From Apophysomyces variabilis (lineage: Eukaryota; Mucoromycota; Mucoromycetes; Mucorales; Mucoraceae): 64,000 nucleotides of DNA. How positions within the stretch are numbered: position 1 is the first letter of the stretch; every line of letters starts with the position of its first letter. Shown here piece by piece: positions 23,530-33,156 of the stretch. Both the position numbers and the translations under genes were made by a program. The notes beneath the pieces are model-generated. The model made no database searches and was not told the DNA's origin. It saw only the letters and a list, made by a program, of their open reading frames with translations. The stretch covers positions 1-64,000 of the forward strand of contig MZZL01000389.1 in the NCBI GenBank assembly GCA_002749535.1, in the 5' to 3' direction.

Positions 23530-24880
23530 ATCGTCGATAGTGTGATTGAGGTCCTCCTTCTCGAAATTGATGCGATTTGCACTTGAATCACTCAGACAAA
23601 GGGGAATTCGTTTGGTATATTACTTGGACGACATTTGCATTGTAGCAAAGTTTAAGAAACTGCTAGAAGACCACATATCGCAGGTAATCCGACAGTTGAA
23701 GTCCCTGGGATTCATATCGATTGGAAGAAGAGTGTCTTAACGCCATCAAGTCAGCAAGAATTCCTTGGCTTCAATTCCAACTCATCCACGATGATGATCA
23801 AGGTACCGAAAGAGAAGCTGGCCAAAATTCAAACCCGCATCCGCCAAGCAGGGTTGGCAATACGATCATTTGCTGGAATGGCATCTTTGATAAGCAAGAT
23901 CACAGCTATTATCCCGTCGCTAGGAGAAGCACTTCTCCATGTTAGGTACCTCCAATGAGATTTAGCGAGGAGCCTCAGGAACAAACAAAAATGAAAAGCC
24001 CTTTCCAGATATCATCGGAGGGACAACAGGAATTGAAATGGTGATGGACAGAAGCAGCGAAGAAAAATGGTCTACCAATTCGACTGAAATATCAACAGAA
24101 AACACAATGCACAGTATATGTGGACGCTTCCAACATTGGGTGGGGAATCAAGTCCCCAATTATGGAAACATCGAGGTCATGGACAGATCATGAAAAAGAA
24201 CAGCCGATCAATACCAGGGAATTGACAACAATTTTATTCGCGCTTCAATTCCACGGGAAAAGATTCAGAAACTCGAGATACAAGTGTTTTCGGACAACAC
24301 GACATCGATGAAATATGCGATCAAATCTGGGGACGCAGCATCCATCCAATTGGAAGAATTAGCACTCGCAATTTCAGAAGCATGTCTGAAATATTCACTT
24401 AACCCTCAAGGTCAACCATAGCAGGCAAGGAAAATATGGACGCGGATCACCTCGTTCGGCAGAAACCAGCAATTCACGAATGGAACTTGCCCATGAGGTG
24501 GTTCAAGAATATTACCCAGCGATAGGGACGTTTGACGATCGATGCCTTCGCTTCCCGGACGACTACAAAAATTCCGCAGTTGTGGAGTTACAAACCAGAC
24601 CCCATGGCGATGGGAACGGATGCATTTTCCCAGACATAACCTTCGACCAGGCTTTATTTGCATCCACCTTGGAGATTGATTCCACAAGTGATCCACAAGT
24701 TACAGGAGGACGGTGTGAAATCGGCGATGTTAGCGACCTCCAAGAGGCCGACACGAAAGAAGATGAGGACAATGTAATATCGATAATACACATAATGCTA
24801 ATGGTAATGGTAATGATATCTGTTTCCATAACTTGGCTACTGGCCGCGTGCATCTTATCATACAAAGAGAACCGATGTTC
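23530..24880 (+). pseudogene. DIRS-like retrotransposon relic (reverse transcriptase and RNase H)
   Basis: Reverse-transcriptase blocks appear in order with frameshifts between them: LRSSFSKLMRFALESLR, then LVYYLDDICIVAK (active site YLDD, 23621-23632), then in another frame WKKSVLTPSSQQEFLGF. RNase H follows: TVYVDASNIGWGIK (24111 on), INTRELTTILFALQFHGK, then VFSDNTTSMKYAIKSG in a shifted frame. Further on, KENMDADHLVRQKP and LTIDAFASRTTTKIPQLWSY, with PDPMAMGTDAF, match the post-RNase H region of DIRS-type elements. At least three frameshifts and several stops are present. DIRS elements normally also encode a methyltransferase-like domain and a tyrosine recombinase; neither was seen here. 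The neighbouring direct repeats at 24.9-25.0 kb may be part of its structure. Confidence 0.8.
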
Positions 24881-24887
24881 ATAAACT

Positions 24888-25042
24888 GATTGACAATTGC
24901 CATCAGCTGCGTGAATTGGTGTCTAGGACATTCACCAAGAAATGGTTACATGCTGCTAGCATTTCAAAACAAGAACCTATGTCCATGGGCTGATGGGCAA
25001 TAGCCATCAGCTGCGTGGATTGGTGTCATGGACGTTCACCAA
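24888..25042. repeat. Direct repeat, 51-nt units 104 nt apart, with hairpin
   Basis: Units at 24888-24938 and 24992-25042 share CCATCAGCTGCGTG and TTGGTGTC..GGAC.TTCACCAA with a few differences. The second begins with CTGATGGGCAATAGCCATCAG, a 7-bp perfect stem with a 7-nt loop; the first has a weaker version. It directly follows the DIRS-like relic and may be one of its terminal or internal repeats. Confidence 0.55.
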
Positions 25043-25477
25043 AGGAAAAACAAAGAAAAATTCACAAGTAAATCAGCCAATCATATCGAAGTATCTTTCT
25101 GTAAGAAAGACTCAACGAGGACTTATAAGACGGGCAAATACCAGAGTCCACAGACAAAAAAAAAAAGATGTTTTCTTTTCGGTTTCCCGTCCGTAAAAAC
25201 CTAAACACACATTCTTAATATATCCTAGCGACATAATGTTGTAACTTTTCTTCAAGAAACTGAAATCGATGACTGAATATGACTGCGTCATATGATCATC
25301 TTCACAGACAAGGTCATCACTCGATGGCAGCCGGTTCCAAATCATGAATTCCATGCTGGATATATGCATCACAAAGGTAACTTAAGGCTAATTTTAATCA
25401 AAATATGAAAGAACATATACAGTAGTACAACGTCAGTTTAAGAAAGAAAAGTTCAGATAGAAATTAAAAGATAGGGC
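25043..25477. other. No gene seen; 3' flank of F-box gene
   Basis: AT-rich sequence after the DIRS relic, including the 3' UTR of the minus-strand F-box gene. No recognisable coding content. Confidence 0.4.
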
Positions 25478-26416
25478 TCATCGCAGCAAGGTCAAGGAAA
25501 AATGCTTTAGATGTTGCAAATGAGCTGTCAGTTCCACTAATTCTTCTTCGTCCTGTTCACTTTGATACGAATAAGAAAAAGAATCCCAGTGCAGACGGAC
25601 ATCGAGTAGTTCAAGGTAAGGATATTTGTACATAATATAATCGAACCAATGAGGTCCGCATCTCTCGCCTATCAGCGTGAAGGAGCGCATGCATGGTGCC
25701 GTTATGGTCGGATGTGTATAAGCGACCTCGCCACCGCCATCTTCAGGATGGATCGGATTCAAATAAATGGATTCCAGATAAGGCGCCATCTCATGGAGCT
25801 CATCCATCACCTCGAGAACCACTAATGGTTCGTATGGCGTGCCAAAAAGCCGTAAGCATTTAAGGCAAAGAAAAGGGGATAGTTTTTCTGGTAGTAGATG
25901 GCATTGTCGTTGCCTAGAGAAGAAGAAGCTTTCAGACCAAGAAAGTTGAAACTGTTCGAGTTGTTTGCCAGATCCCTGTAAGAAGCGGAAAACTTCATCT
26001 GAATAATACCAAACGACCGGTATACGGCGAAGGCGAGGCCAGCTGCCAAAGATACCGTAATAATCAGGATGTATGATAGGGTGTGCTTCGGCACAATCTG
26101 GTTGAAACTGAAAGACTTCTAACAAAGGACAGGCACGCTGCATCTGCCAAAGATCGTGCGGGGTAATAGCGACATCGCTCGCCACCCGAAGCTCGCGAAT
26201 TTGCTCTATTCTGGATGGGAAGATTTCCGCCTCAGAGAGAAAAGACAATAGCTGTTCGGTGGTTTGAATAGCCCATCTGGCCCGTTGCAAGATCGTTATG
26301 AATGAATTATACCAGCTACGACACACATATGAGCAAGAGAGAAGGTCCTGCATCCACATCGTAGATGCTATTATGGTTAAGATTTCTGTTGGAAATTCTG
26401 CATTCTTTATGGTCAT
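25478..26416 (-). CDS. F-box protein with leucine-rich C-terminal region
   Basis: A single-exon ORF of 312 codons. Residues 7-40 form an F-box: FPTEILTIIASTMWMQDLL, then CSYVCRSWYNS, with the conserved Pro, Leu and Trp. The remainder is rich in Leu with loosely repeated segments such as CLKCLRLFGTPYEPLVVL, APYLESIYLNPIHP, and YPYLELLDVRLHWDS, like LRR-type F-box proteins of fungi. These link substrates to an SCF (Skp1-cullin-F-box) ubiquitin ligase; the substrate is unknown. The gene is intact although it sits between decayed mobile elements, and Mucorales carry many such F-box genes. The start ATG is at 26416-26414, five residues before the F-box begins. Confidence 0.85.
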   Translation of the reverse strand: MTIKNAEFPTEILTIIASTMWMQDLLSCSYVCRSWYNSFITILQRARWAIQTTEQLLSFLSEAEIFPSRIEQIRELRVASDVAITPHDLWQMQRACPLLEVFQFQPDCAEAHPIIHPDYYGIFGSWPRLRRIPVVWYYSDEVFRFLQGSGKQLEQFQLSWSESFFFSRQRQCHLLPEKLSPFLCLKCLRLFGTPYEPLVVLEVMDELHEMAPYLESIYLNPIHPEDGGGEVAYTHPTITAPCMRSFTLIGERCGPHWFDYIMYKYPYLELLDVRLHWDSFSYSYQSEQDEEELVELTAHLQHLKHFSLTLLR

Positions 26417-27098
26417 GAAGTAAAAGTAAGAAATCAGACCATCAGCTCGTTGGCACTGTGGGAAATTTCCTTGTTGACAAATGGACGTCGTGGTGTATGG
26501 CTCGTCCGGTTTGTCATGTTTCGTGGGAAATTATCTGTACCAGAGGTCCCACTAGGCCCTCGGTTTTGTCCCACTGGGTCCCCGGGCAACTGTCCGACAG
26601 ACCCATCGCACATGCTCAAATAACAAAAAGCTGAAGGAATTATTCTTTTTATTCCAAAATGGCAGGACACAGTTTGTATTTTAAAGGATTAGCATTGATA
26701 TGAGCAAGAGAACAGATGAGGGTTCGGTGTGTCGTGTCCAACATCGGTGGATTCCCATATAAGGACCACTTTTCACTCCACCTATGTCTAAAGCACTGAC
26801 AGTGGACTTTAAATGTATTTCCTTAACAACAATAAGATCGATTCTACTCCGGTTTCTTCATACAGTGCACTTCTCCGTATTTTCTATGGTCTGTTATCGA
26901 TCAAAGAAATCCAGGTTGTAGAAACAGATCCTAGATCTCTTATGAGGTCATAAAATACCGTCCGCTCAATCAGTGTTAACAGATGATTTAGTATAAACGA
27001 GTGAACGATTTCTATTCAATAAAGACAATAATATTCATAGTCTCGCTGATTTTATCAGTCTACCTTGTTTTCTGTTGTTTTCACTCTTGATATCTCAG
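26417..27098. other. Intergenic; GC-richer patch at 26540-26610
   Basis: Holds the promoter of the F-box gene. A GC-richer patch (26540-26610, with GGTCCCACTAGGCCC and CCCACTGGGTCCCCGGGC) stands out and may be another repeat fragment. No gene is supported. Confidence 0.4.
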
Positions 27099-27237
27099 GC
27101 CCGACCAGATGCCTGGCGGGTGGGCCTCAGTGGGCCGGGTTCCAGGTCATAAACTTGGCCCGACAGATTTGACCCCATCGGTCAATGGGCCCGTCTTATT
27201 GTGATAGGCCCAGTTATGACCCGCCCGGTTAAGGCCC

Positions 27238-27238
<1 letters not shown>
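27099..27238. repeat. GC-rich dispersed repeat, copy B, cut by poly-T and gap
   Basis: Shares GGGCCTCAGTGGGCCGGGTTC, CATCGGTCAATGGGCCC and GGTTAAGGCCCG with copy A (21797-22026), but lacks part of its middle. It stops at AAGGCCCG, where a run of 84 T begins, whereas copy A continues CCCATTTCAAGCC. The poly-T therefore interrupts the repeat rather than being its natural end. Confidence 0.7.
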
Positions 27239-27322
<84 letters not shown>

Positions 27323-28053
27323 NNNNNNNNNNNNNNNNNNNNNNNNNNNNNNNNNNNNNNNNNNNNNNNNNNNNNNNNNNNNNNNNNNNNNNNNNNNNNN
27401 NNNNNNNNNNNNNNNNNNNNNNNNNNNNNNNNNNNNNNNNNNNNNNNNNNNNNNNNNNNNNNNNNNNNNNNNNNNNNNNNNNNNNNNNNNNNNNNNNNNN
27501 NNNNNNNNNNNNNNNNNNNNNNNNNNNNNNNNNNNNNNNNNNNNNNNNNNNNNNNNNNNNNNNNNNNNNNNNNNNNNNNNNNNNNNNNNNNNNNNNNNNN
27601 NNNNNNNNNNNNNNNNNNNNNNNNNNNNNNNNNNNNNNNNNNNNNNNNNNNNNNNNNNNNNNNNNNNNNNNNNNNNNNNNNNNNNNNNNNNNNNNNNNNN
27701 NNNNNNNNNNNNNNNNNNNNNNNNNNNNNNNNNNNNNNNNNNNNNNNNNNNNNNNNNNNNNNNNNNNNNNNNNNNNNNNNNNNNNNNNNNNNNNNNNNNN
27801 NNNNNNNNNNNNNNNNNNNNNNNNNNNNNNNNNNNNNNNNNNNNNNNNNNNNNNNNNNNNNNNNNNNNNNNNNNNNNNNNNNNNNNNNNNNNNNNNNNNN
27901 NNNNNNNNNNNNNNNNNNNNNNNNNNNNNNNNNNNNNNNNNNNNNNNNNNNNNNNNNNNNNNNNNNNNNNNNNNNNNNNNNNNNNNNNNNNNNNNNNNNN
28001 NNNNNNNNNNNNNNNNNNNNNNNNNNNNNNNNNNNNNNNNNNNNNNNNNNNNN

Positions 28054-28103
<50 letters not shown>
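27239..28103. other. Assembly gap (731 N) flanked by poly-T runs
   Basis: T-run 27239-27322 (84 nt), N 27323-28053, T-run 28054-28103 (50 nt). The homopolymers on both sides break off a repeat on the left and a coding sequence on the right, so they are best read as assembly or gap-filling artefacts. Confidence 0.85.
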
Positions 28104-28110
<7 letters not shown>

Positions 28111-29483
28111 GCGCATACCGTTGACTTGGAAGGCAAAGCAGCTGTCCGGACTGTAACGATTGATGGTGTCTTTGGAAAATGTTGCTAGGCGAAGGGTATC
28201 CATGCGAACTGAGTGATTGTTTGTTGAAGAGTTGCCTGGCTTCACCTCGCCAAAGCCCAAAGGGCGACCATATTTTGATTGGGTGATAGTAGAGATGACG
28301 GCGTCAGGGCGGATATTGGATACTTCATCGTTTTTGTTTGCCCAGCGCAAGACCACGTTTTGTTGAGGGTTCGAGAGGAGAGGAGCCAATACAGGATCAA
28401 AGTAAGTTGACTGCAATTCAGTTTCTCCAAGGGAATCCAAATCAACAATTTCTCGCGTTGGGAATTTGACACACTACGTTGAAGAGGTGGATAGAGAGAA
28501 AGAAGTCAGCATATTTCCCTGGGTTTTTTTTCTTCTCCCCTCTCAAATTTATGTAATACTTACAGATTTGCAATACCACGCACCACAGCTGCTTTGGTAG
28601 GTCCCATAGTCTTGGCCATGTCGAGGAGATCCACTTGGGCATCAATGGTCAATTTGTTCCCAGATTGGATATCGTCTACAATGACCGCGAAATCAGATAT
28701 CTCTTGCATTGAGAAGTCCACCTCCAAGTTGCCTATAAATCGAGTGATAGTAGCATGGCAAAGCGAATCGATGACTTGGCATCCAAAAATTTTAACTTTC
28801 AAGTCGCTATGTTGATTGTAGGCTAGGAAGAGGATGTTGGACAGGGTAAGTACTTATTGGAGGTCAGATTCTGTTTGAAACGAATTTCTTTCCACTACTC
28901 TGTCTTTGATTTTGCGTTGGTATCGTTTAAACAGATTCGTCACATTGATGCCATTGAAGGTCCATTCACCATTGCTGCTGCTGTCCTCGCTGCTACTGGT
29001 ATTGTATTGGTTTGCTGAGGAAAAAGGTGAAGTAGGGAGAGTATCTTGTGCCGAAGTTACACTATCAACTTCCAGGGCTGCAGATATAGAAATTAGAGCG
29101 TTTTCCCCAGTTGTTGCTGGCAAATCTTGATCAGCACTTGTGTCAATAGATTCCAGGAGATTTTGGGAATCGGTCATGAGCAACTTCTTGATAACTTGAG
29201 AGCATGTGGCTTCCGTAGTAGGCAAGGCAGGTTTACGCTTCATTTCTTTCCAAAAGTCTATTACGTCTGTTGATTTTGTCCAGGTTGCCAATCCTTGGAG
29301 CAGACGTTCTTTGTGATCAATGAGAGCATACTTCGTCAAGATATTCTTGTAGCGCGTGGTTGCATACATTTGATCTGTCATAGAAAACTTGGTAACAAAA
29401 TTTTTCAACGACAAGTCATCAATGTTGTTAAGGCACCATTGTCCATCATTAGGAGTTCGCTTGCGCTTTATTCCGGTAGCCAT
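28104..29483 (-). pseudogene. Broken gene with PD-(D/E)XK nuclease-like motif, 3' end lost in gap
   Basis: Starts MATGIKRKRTPNDG at 29483 and runs about 210 codons of polar sequence to an in-frame TAA at 28856-28854 (SDLQ-stop-VLTLSNILFLAY). The same frame continues without other interruption to MGPTKAAVVRGIANL. An intron (donor GTAAGT near 28562, acceptor near 28475) follows, then a likely one-base shift, and then DSLGETELQSTYFDPVLAPL. Further on it reads RPDAVIS and, 17 residues later, PLGFGEVKPG. The spacing of an Asp and an E-x-K after hydrophobic strands is that of the PD-(D/E)XK nuclease fold. The reading frame is lost in the poly-T and gap at 28103. The family looks like a repetitive gene group of Mucorales; function is unknown and the nuclease call is inference from one motif. 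Confidence 0.5.
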
Positions 29484-29833
29484 GTTAATCAAAAAGTTAT
29501 AAGTGAGAAAATGAAGCCCTTAATTTTTTCTCTTTTCAGCAATTCTATAAATCTTTATGCTAGTTGAGGAACATGCTCCGTTGGCAAAGATGGCTTCCGG
29601 CCAAGAAAAAGGAAAAGTACAGAAATGAGAGAGAGATAGTACGAGTGAAGCCTCTTATTGCTACTTCGAACGGTCAGCAAGCCTAGAAAACTTTGACATG
29701 ACCAATACTAGCTTTTGATGTTAACGACAGCTTGATTAGTTGTCAATTTACAGACACAATGTAGACTGAACATGTTTGGACAACAACATATCCAATCTTC
29801 TTGCTTTAATCCTACGGACTCCTTTTGTTACGA
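29484..29833. other. Spacer, no gene
   Basis: Between the broken nuclease-like gene and the 3' end of the small secreted protein gene. No coding signal seen. Confidence 0.4.
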
Positions 29834-30196
29834 TTATAGACAAAGTCCAAGAAGACAGATGTCTGCACAACAGTCAGTATTTGAGCTGCAAGAGGTCAAA
29901 AGTTGACCACATTGTCCACCCCTGTTGTCTGGTCCGTTGTCATGAGTAGGTCCTCCGTGAGTAGGTCCTCCATGAGAAGGTCCTCCACGATGAGGTCCTC
30001 CATGAGTAGGTCCGCCATGAGTGGGTCTGCCGTGGACAGGACCAATGTGTTCGCTAACAGCGCCGTCTTCCGATGGGTTATTGATATCGTAGTGAACACC
30101 ACTGGCATCCTCTTCAAGAGGAGCGCCCAAAGCAGGAAGAAGTAACAGGGTCAAGACGCTGATGAGTAGTATGAATAGGAATCTTTGTTTAGCCAT
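29834..30196 (-). CDS. Small secreted protein with HGGPT repeats and knottin-like six-cysteine tail
   Basis: A single-exon ORF of 120 residues. Residues 1-25 are a clear signal peptide (basic start, LLISVLTLLLLPALGA). Residues 26-51 are acidic. Residues 52-85 are a five-residue repeat built on G-P-T-H-G (about seven copies, some with V, R or S). The last 27 residues carry six cysteines at 96, 103, 109, 110, 114 and 119, spaced C-x6-C-x5-C-C-x3-C-x4-C. That is the spacing of inhibitor-cystine-knot (knottin) peptides, where C1-C4, C2-C5 and C3-C6 pair. Such folds occur in secreted defence, inhibitor and toxin-like peptides as well as harmless ones; nothing here shows the target. The His-rich linker could bind metal. 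No Kex2 site (KR or RR) separates the parts. Confidence 0.75.
   Translation of the reverse strand: MAKQRFLFILLISVLTLLLLPALGAPLEEDASGVHYDINNPSEDGAVSEHIGPVHGRPTHGGPTHGGPHRGGPSHGGPTHGGPTHDNGPDNRGGQCGQLLTSCSSNTDCCADICLLGLCL
29942..30043. repeat. 15-bp minisatellite inside the secreted-protein gene
   Basis: About seven 15-nt units with consensus AGGTCCTCCATGAGT on the plus strand encode the HGGPT repeat on the minus strand. Units differ by few substitutions, so copy number could vary between strains. Confidence 0.75.
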
Positions 30197-31844
30197 GTTT
30201 GCCTCGATTTCTTCCGATGCTTGTATTTCTTTTTCTCTGTATGTGTTTTGGATTTAGACGAACATTATAAGGCGGAAAGTCTATCGATGGGATATTTATA
30301 TTCTTTTTTTTTTTTCTTCCTGCTTATGCAATTGCATAACCATTAGTGAAGGGAAATATTGTATAACCTCGCAACATGCGCGTCAGCCACTATGACCATT
30401 TTCCGCTTCATTGTGCATGTATGTTAAACAGATGTTTGCTCTTGTTTTACTTTCATTCATCATAGTGCTTAGATTGAATGGTTGGGAATGCGAAACCTCG
30501 TTAAGAACTGTGAACGAAAACAAACAAATTTTCACTTAAGTAATAGCGATCTTTGTGCTTTTTCGTCCATTAGTCTTCCTAAGCCAATGTGCTGATAGTT
30601 ATTGCTATATACTCTAATGACTATGCTTTTGTCCTGTTGCTTAAAAGCAAACATTTGCAGTAAAGCAATATGAAGCATTGACTTTATGCCAGTTTTGATC
30701 TAAATCCCGTCAGTGCCACTGATTTTCCCATAATGCTTGTTGATGTAAGAAAAGCGCCTATCCAAAAAGAAACCTAATAGTAACAACCAAGTCCTGTTGT
30801 CAGTTTTTATTTCTGCTCGTGTGAGCCACTTTCTGTGCTCGTGCTTTGAATGGCTTTATTTTTTTCGGGAAGACTTCGGCCATATTCTAATTATTGCCAT
30901 GGTTCTAGATATCTGGCACTAACATCCGTTCAGCATCTGTTGGAACTTAACTAAAACTTATCCTTATGGAATCCACTGGCATACACCGACTTTAGTTCTT
31001 TTTCTTTCAGACCTGAACCTGAGTGATTCTACCATACGAATGTTGTTTAGCCGATAACGCTGTATGTGATATCAGATATTGCAGATATCAAAAATAAAGG
31101 CAGGCTGACAGTGATGTTGCATATGCAATGATGGCTTCGGGTTACTTGGCTACACTCTGAGAATTATGTCTATGTTTTATAACATCAGAGCTTTATTGCA
31201 GCAAACTAATCCAACGCTACCATCATGTCTAACAACTGGACACATCAGGACAAAAAGACAGTGATAACATGTTAGTAATAATGCTTTGCGTACGTTGAAC
31301 TCCTATCTCTTTTGTCTATCGGCTACCGTTTGCTTCAAAATAGCGTAAGCGGTTCCTTAAAACTTGATCGGATCGTCCTACTCCTTGGGCTTTCATTTCC
31401 TGTTAAAGATTAGCAAACACGCTAAAACCTGGTTTAAAGTAAGAAAGGTCTAGGATGGCGATTGGCTGAAACTGTATGGATATAAGGAGCTGTTAAAGTG
31501 ATTCGAACTTTTAGTGTGTATAGTAATTCCGTTCTTGTTCCCGAATCACGGCGCGTGTAGTTTCTGAAAAAAGGGCCATAAAGACCACTGATTCATTAAG
31601 TAAATAGTGACGCAGTAAATAATTATCACTTTACTTTGCTAGAAATCCATACCATTATTGCATAAATATACCGCTGTTTTCTGTTGCAGCACATAGTTCC
31701 TGAAACCATGCTACGAGATGTCCAAAGCCGATTCGTGGAAGTGGGCTCAGGCTCCAATTATGATTGGCTCTAGTGACTTGCAAAAAAGTCGCTGGCACTA
31801 GACTTGCATTGAACTCTGACAAGTTTTGTTCAATATTGAGTTTG
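30197..31844. other. Long intergenic region, divergent promoters
   Basis: About 1.65 kb without recognisable genes, between the secreted-protein gene (minus) and the RPAIN-like gene (plus). A TATAAATA-like element on the minus strand near 30293-30300 lies about 100 nt upstream of the secreted-protein ATG. A T-run is at 30303-30316. Confidence 0.45.
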
Positions 31845-32348
31845 ATGCAAGCCGTGTCAACTGTCCATCGTACGGCTGTTAAAACGCATGCCGCTGAGCG
31901 ACAGAATGTATGGAAAGATCGCTTCAAGCAGCGCTGCGTTGATCGTATGAAATCTGCTCGGCAAGAGAAGATAGACCAACGAAGACAAGATAAGGCTAGT
32001 CCCTTTCTTTGGTTTTTTTTCTCTCACAGTCGTGAATCATTCTCATTAACATAGCTTCATAGTGGATGTCTCATATGATTTTGCATGAATGGGAACAATT
32101 TCGACGCGAGCATGAAGAGGCTATTAAAGCAGAAGGCATAAACGAGTTGAATCTGCTTGACATTGAAAAAAGTGTTGCCAATAACTGGGCAGGTATAGTT
32201 GTAAAAATTTTGACAGTGAGGTGCATAACTGACATGGGGGAAAACGAATATAGAACTTGAATACGAAGAATATCTACAACAAGAGGCTGCTGAAATGGAA
32301 GAAGCGATGTATCTATACGAGAGCTTGGTCATGAACGCCAAATCATGA
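31845..32348 (+). CDS. RPA-interacting protein (RPAIN-like), short form
   Basis: Three exons: 31845-31994, 32063-32192 and 32254-32348, giving 124 residues from MQAVSTVHRTAV. VWKDRFKQRCVDRMKSARQE matches the N-terminal motif of animal RPAIN (W-K-x-x-F-R-Q-R-C-x-E-R-M). The middle reads HEWEQFRREHEEAIKAEG, then ELEYEEYLQQEAAEMEEAM, as in the acidic helical part of the family. RPAIN carries replication protein A into the nucleus. The C-terminal zinc-binding domain of the animal protein is absent: a TGA follows LVMNAKS at once. The first intron has no usable GT donor. AAG|GCTAGT with acceptor CATAG|TGG keeps the frame, so a GC-AG intron is the best reading. The start codon is the last in-frame ATG before the conserved block. 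Confidence 0.72.
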
Positions 32349-33156
32349 CTACGTTTGCTGGTGCAAGCTAAAGCTGCTGTGCAGTGTATAGCGTAGTTAC
32401 TGGAGACGTTTTGTAATATATCTCCCTCAACGAACACTCATTATACACATATCACCACTATGAAGCTAAAGAATGACTCAATAACGGATTGCTCATTCGA
32501 TATTTTTTCTTTTGCGGACGAAATACTAAAAGACCAACCAGATCCACGTACATGTCAACGAGACGACGGGAAGAGGCGGAAAAGGAGTACCAGCGCGAAA
32601 AATAGATCCAATATTGAAGGCACCAGCGAAAAAGGGAATATTTTACCTCTATAACGCGGTGTTTGCACGGAATGATATCCCGGAAAGAAAAATCCGTCTT
32701 TGTATCAATCACGCTAAATCTTAAACAACAGATAAGACTTCTGGCGAATCTTCTGTTACAATGCGTTTGCGGACATTTATGTTTGTGTGATGTTTTTCTT
32801 AAATATCAATTTAAGAGAAAGAGAGAGAGAGAGAGAGACAAGTGGGGGAGGTGGTTACGACGCTGATATTGTGTTCAAGCAAATAATGATTTTTAACGCC
32901 ATCTGGCTAAGGGGTAAATTAGGCCGGGATAAAAAAAAATAATGGGCACTGCTAGTATTTCGTGAATAATGTTACTAAAAGAAATGCATGACCTCTTAAT
33001 GTCTATTGTCTTACCGTACCAAGTATGAGTTCATGCGTATGAAGAAACTTTTAGCCACAAACATTCAAGGTATTGCCCTACAATGTTCGTGCCCCCTCCA
33101 TTGATTGGTGAAGCATATCCGTTTTAGACACTGCAAAGTATGACAGCGTTGAAAAT
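32349..33156. other. Spacer with unassigned coding-like fragment
   Basis: Between the RPAIN-like gene and the ALF4-like gene. At 32550-32723 a frame-shifted stretch reads STRRREEAEKEYQREK followed in another frame by APAKKGIFYLYNAVFARND, which looks more protein-like than random but matches nothing I know. A (GA)n tract is at 32817-32838. Confidence 0.35.

Noticed and set aside
27239..27322. Poly-T as a retroposon tail in reverse orientation
   Set aside because: The run interrupts a repeat whose other copy continues without it and it borders a gap, so an assembly artefact is more likely.
27147..28440. Long ORFs through the N run with poly-Lys or poly-Phe
   Set aside because: They are translations of N and homopolymers, not genes; only the part right of 28104 on the minus strand has real content.
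33083..33130. Upstream ATG at 33083 joined to 33128 by a 20-nt intron
   Set aside because: Frame and GT..AG would fit, but 20 nt is too short for introns in this genome, where others are about 45 nt or more.
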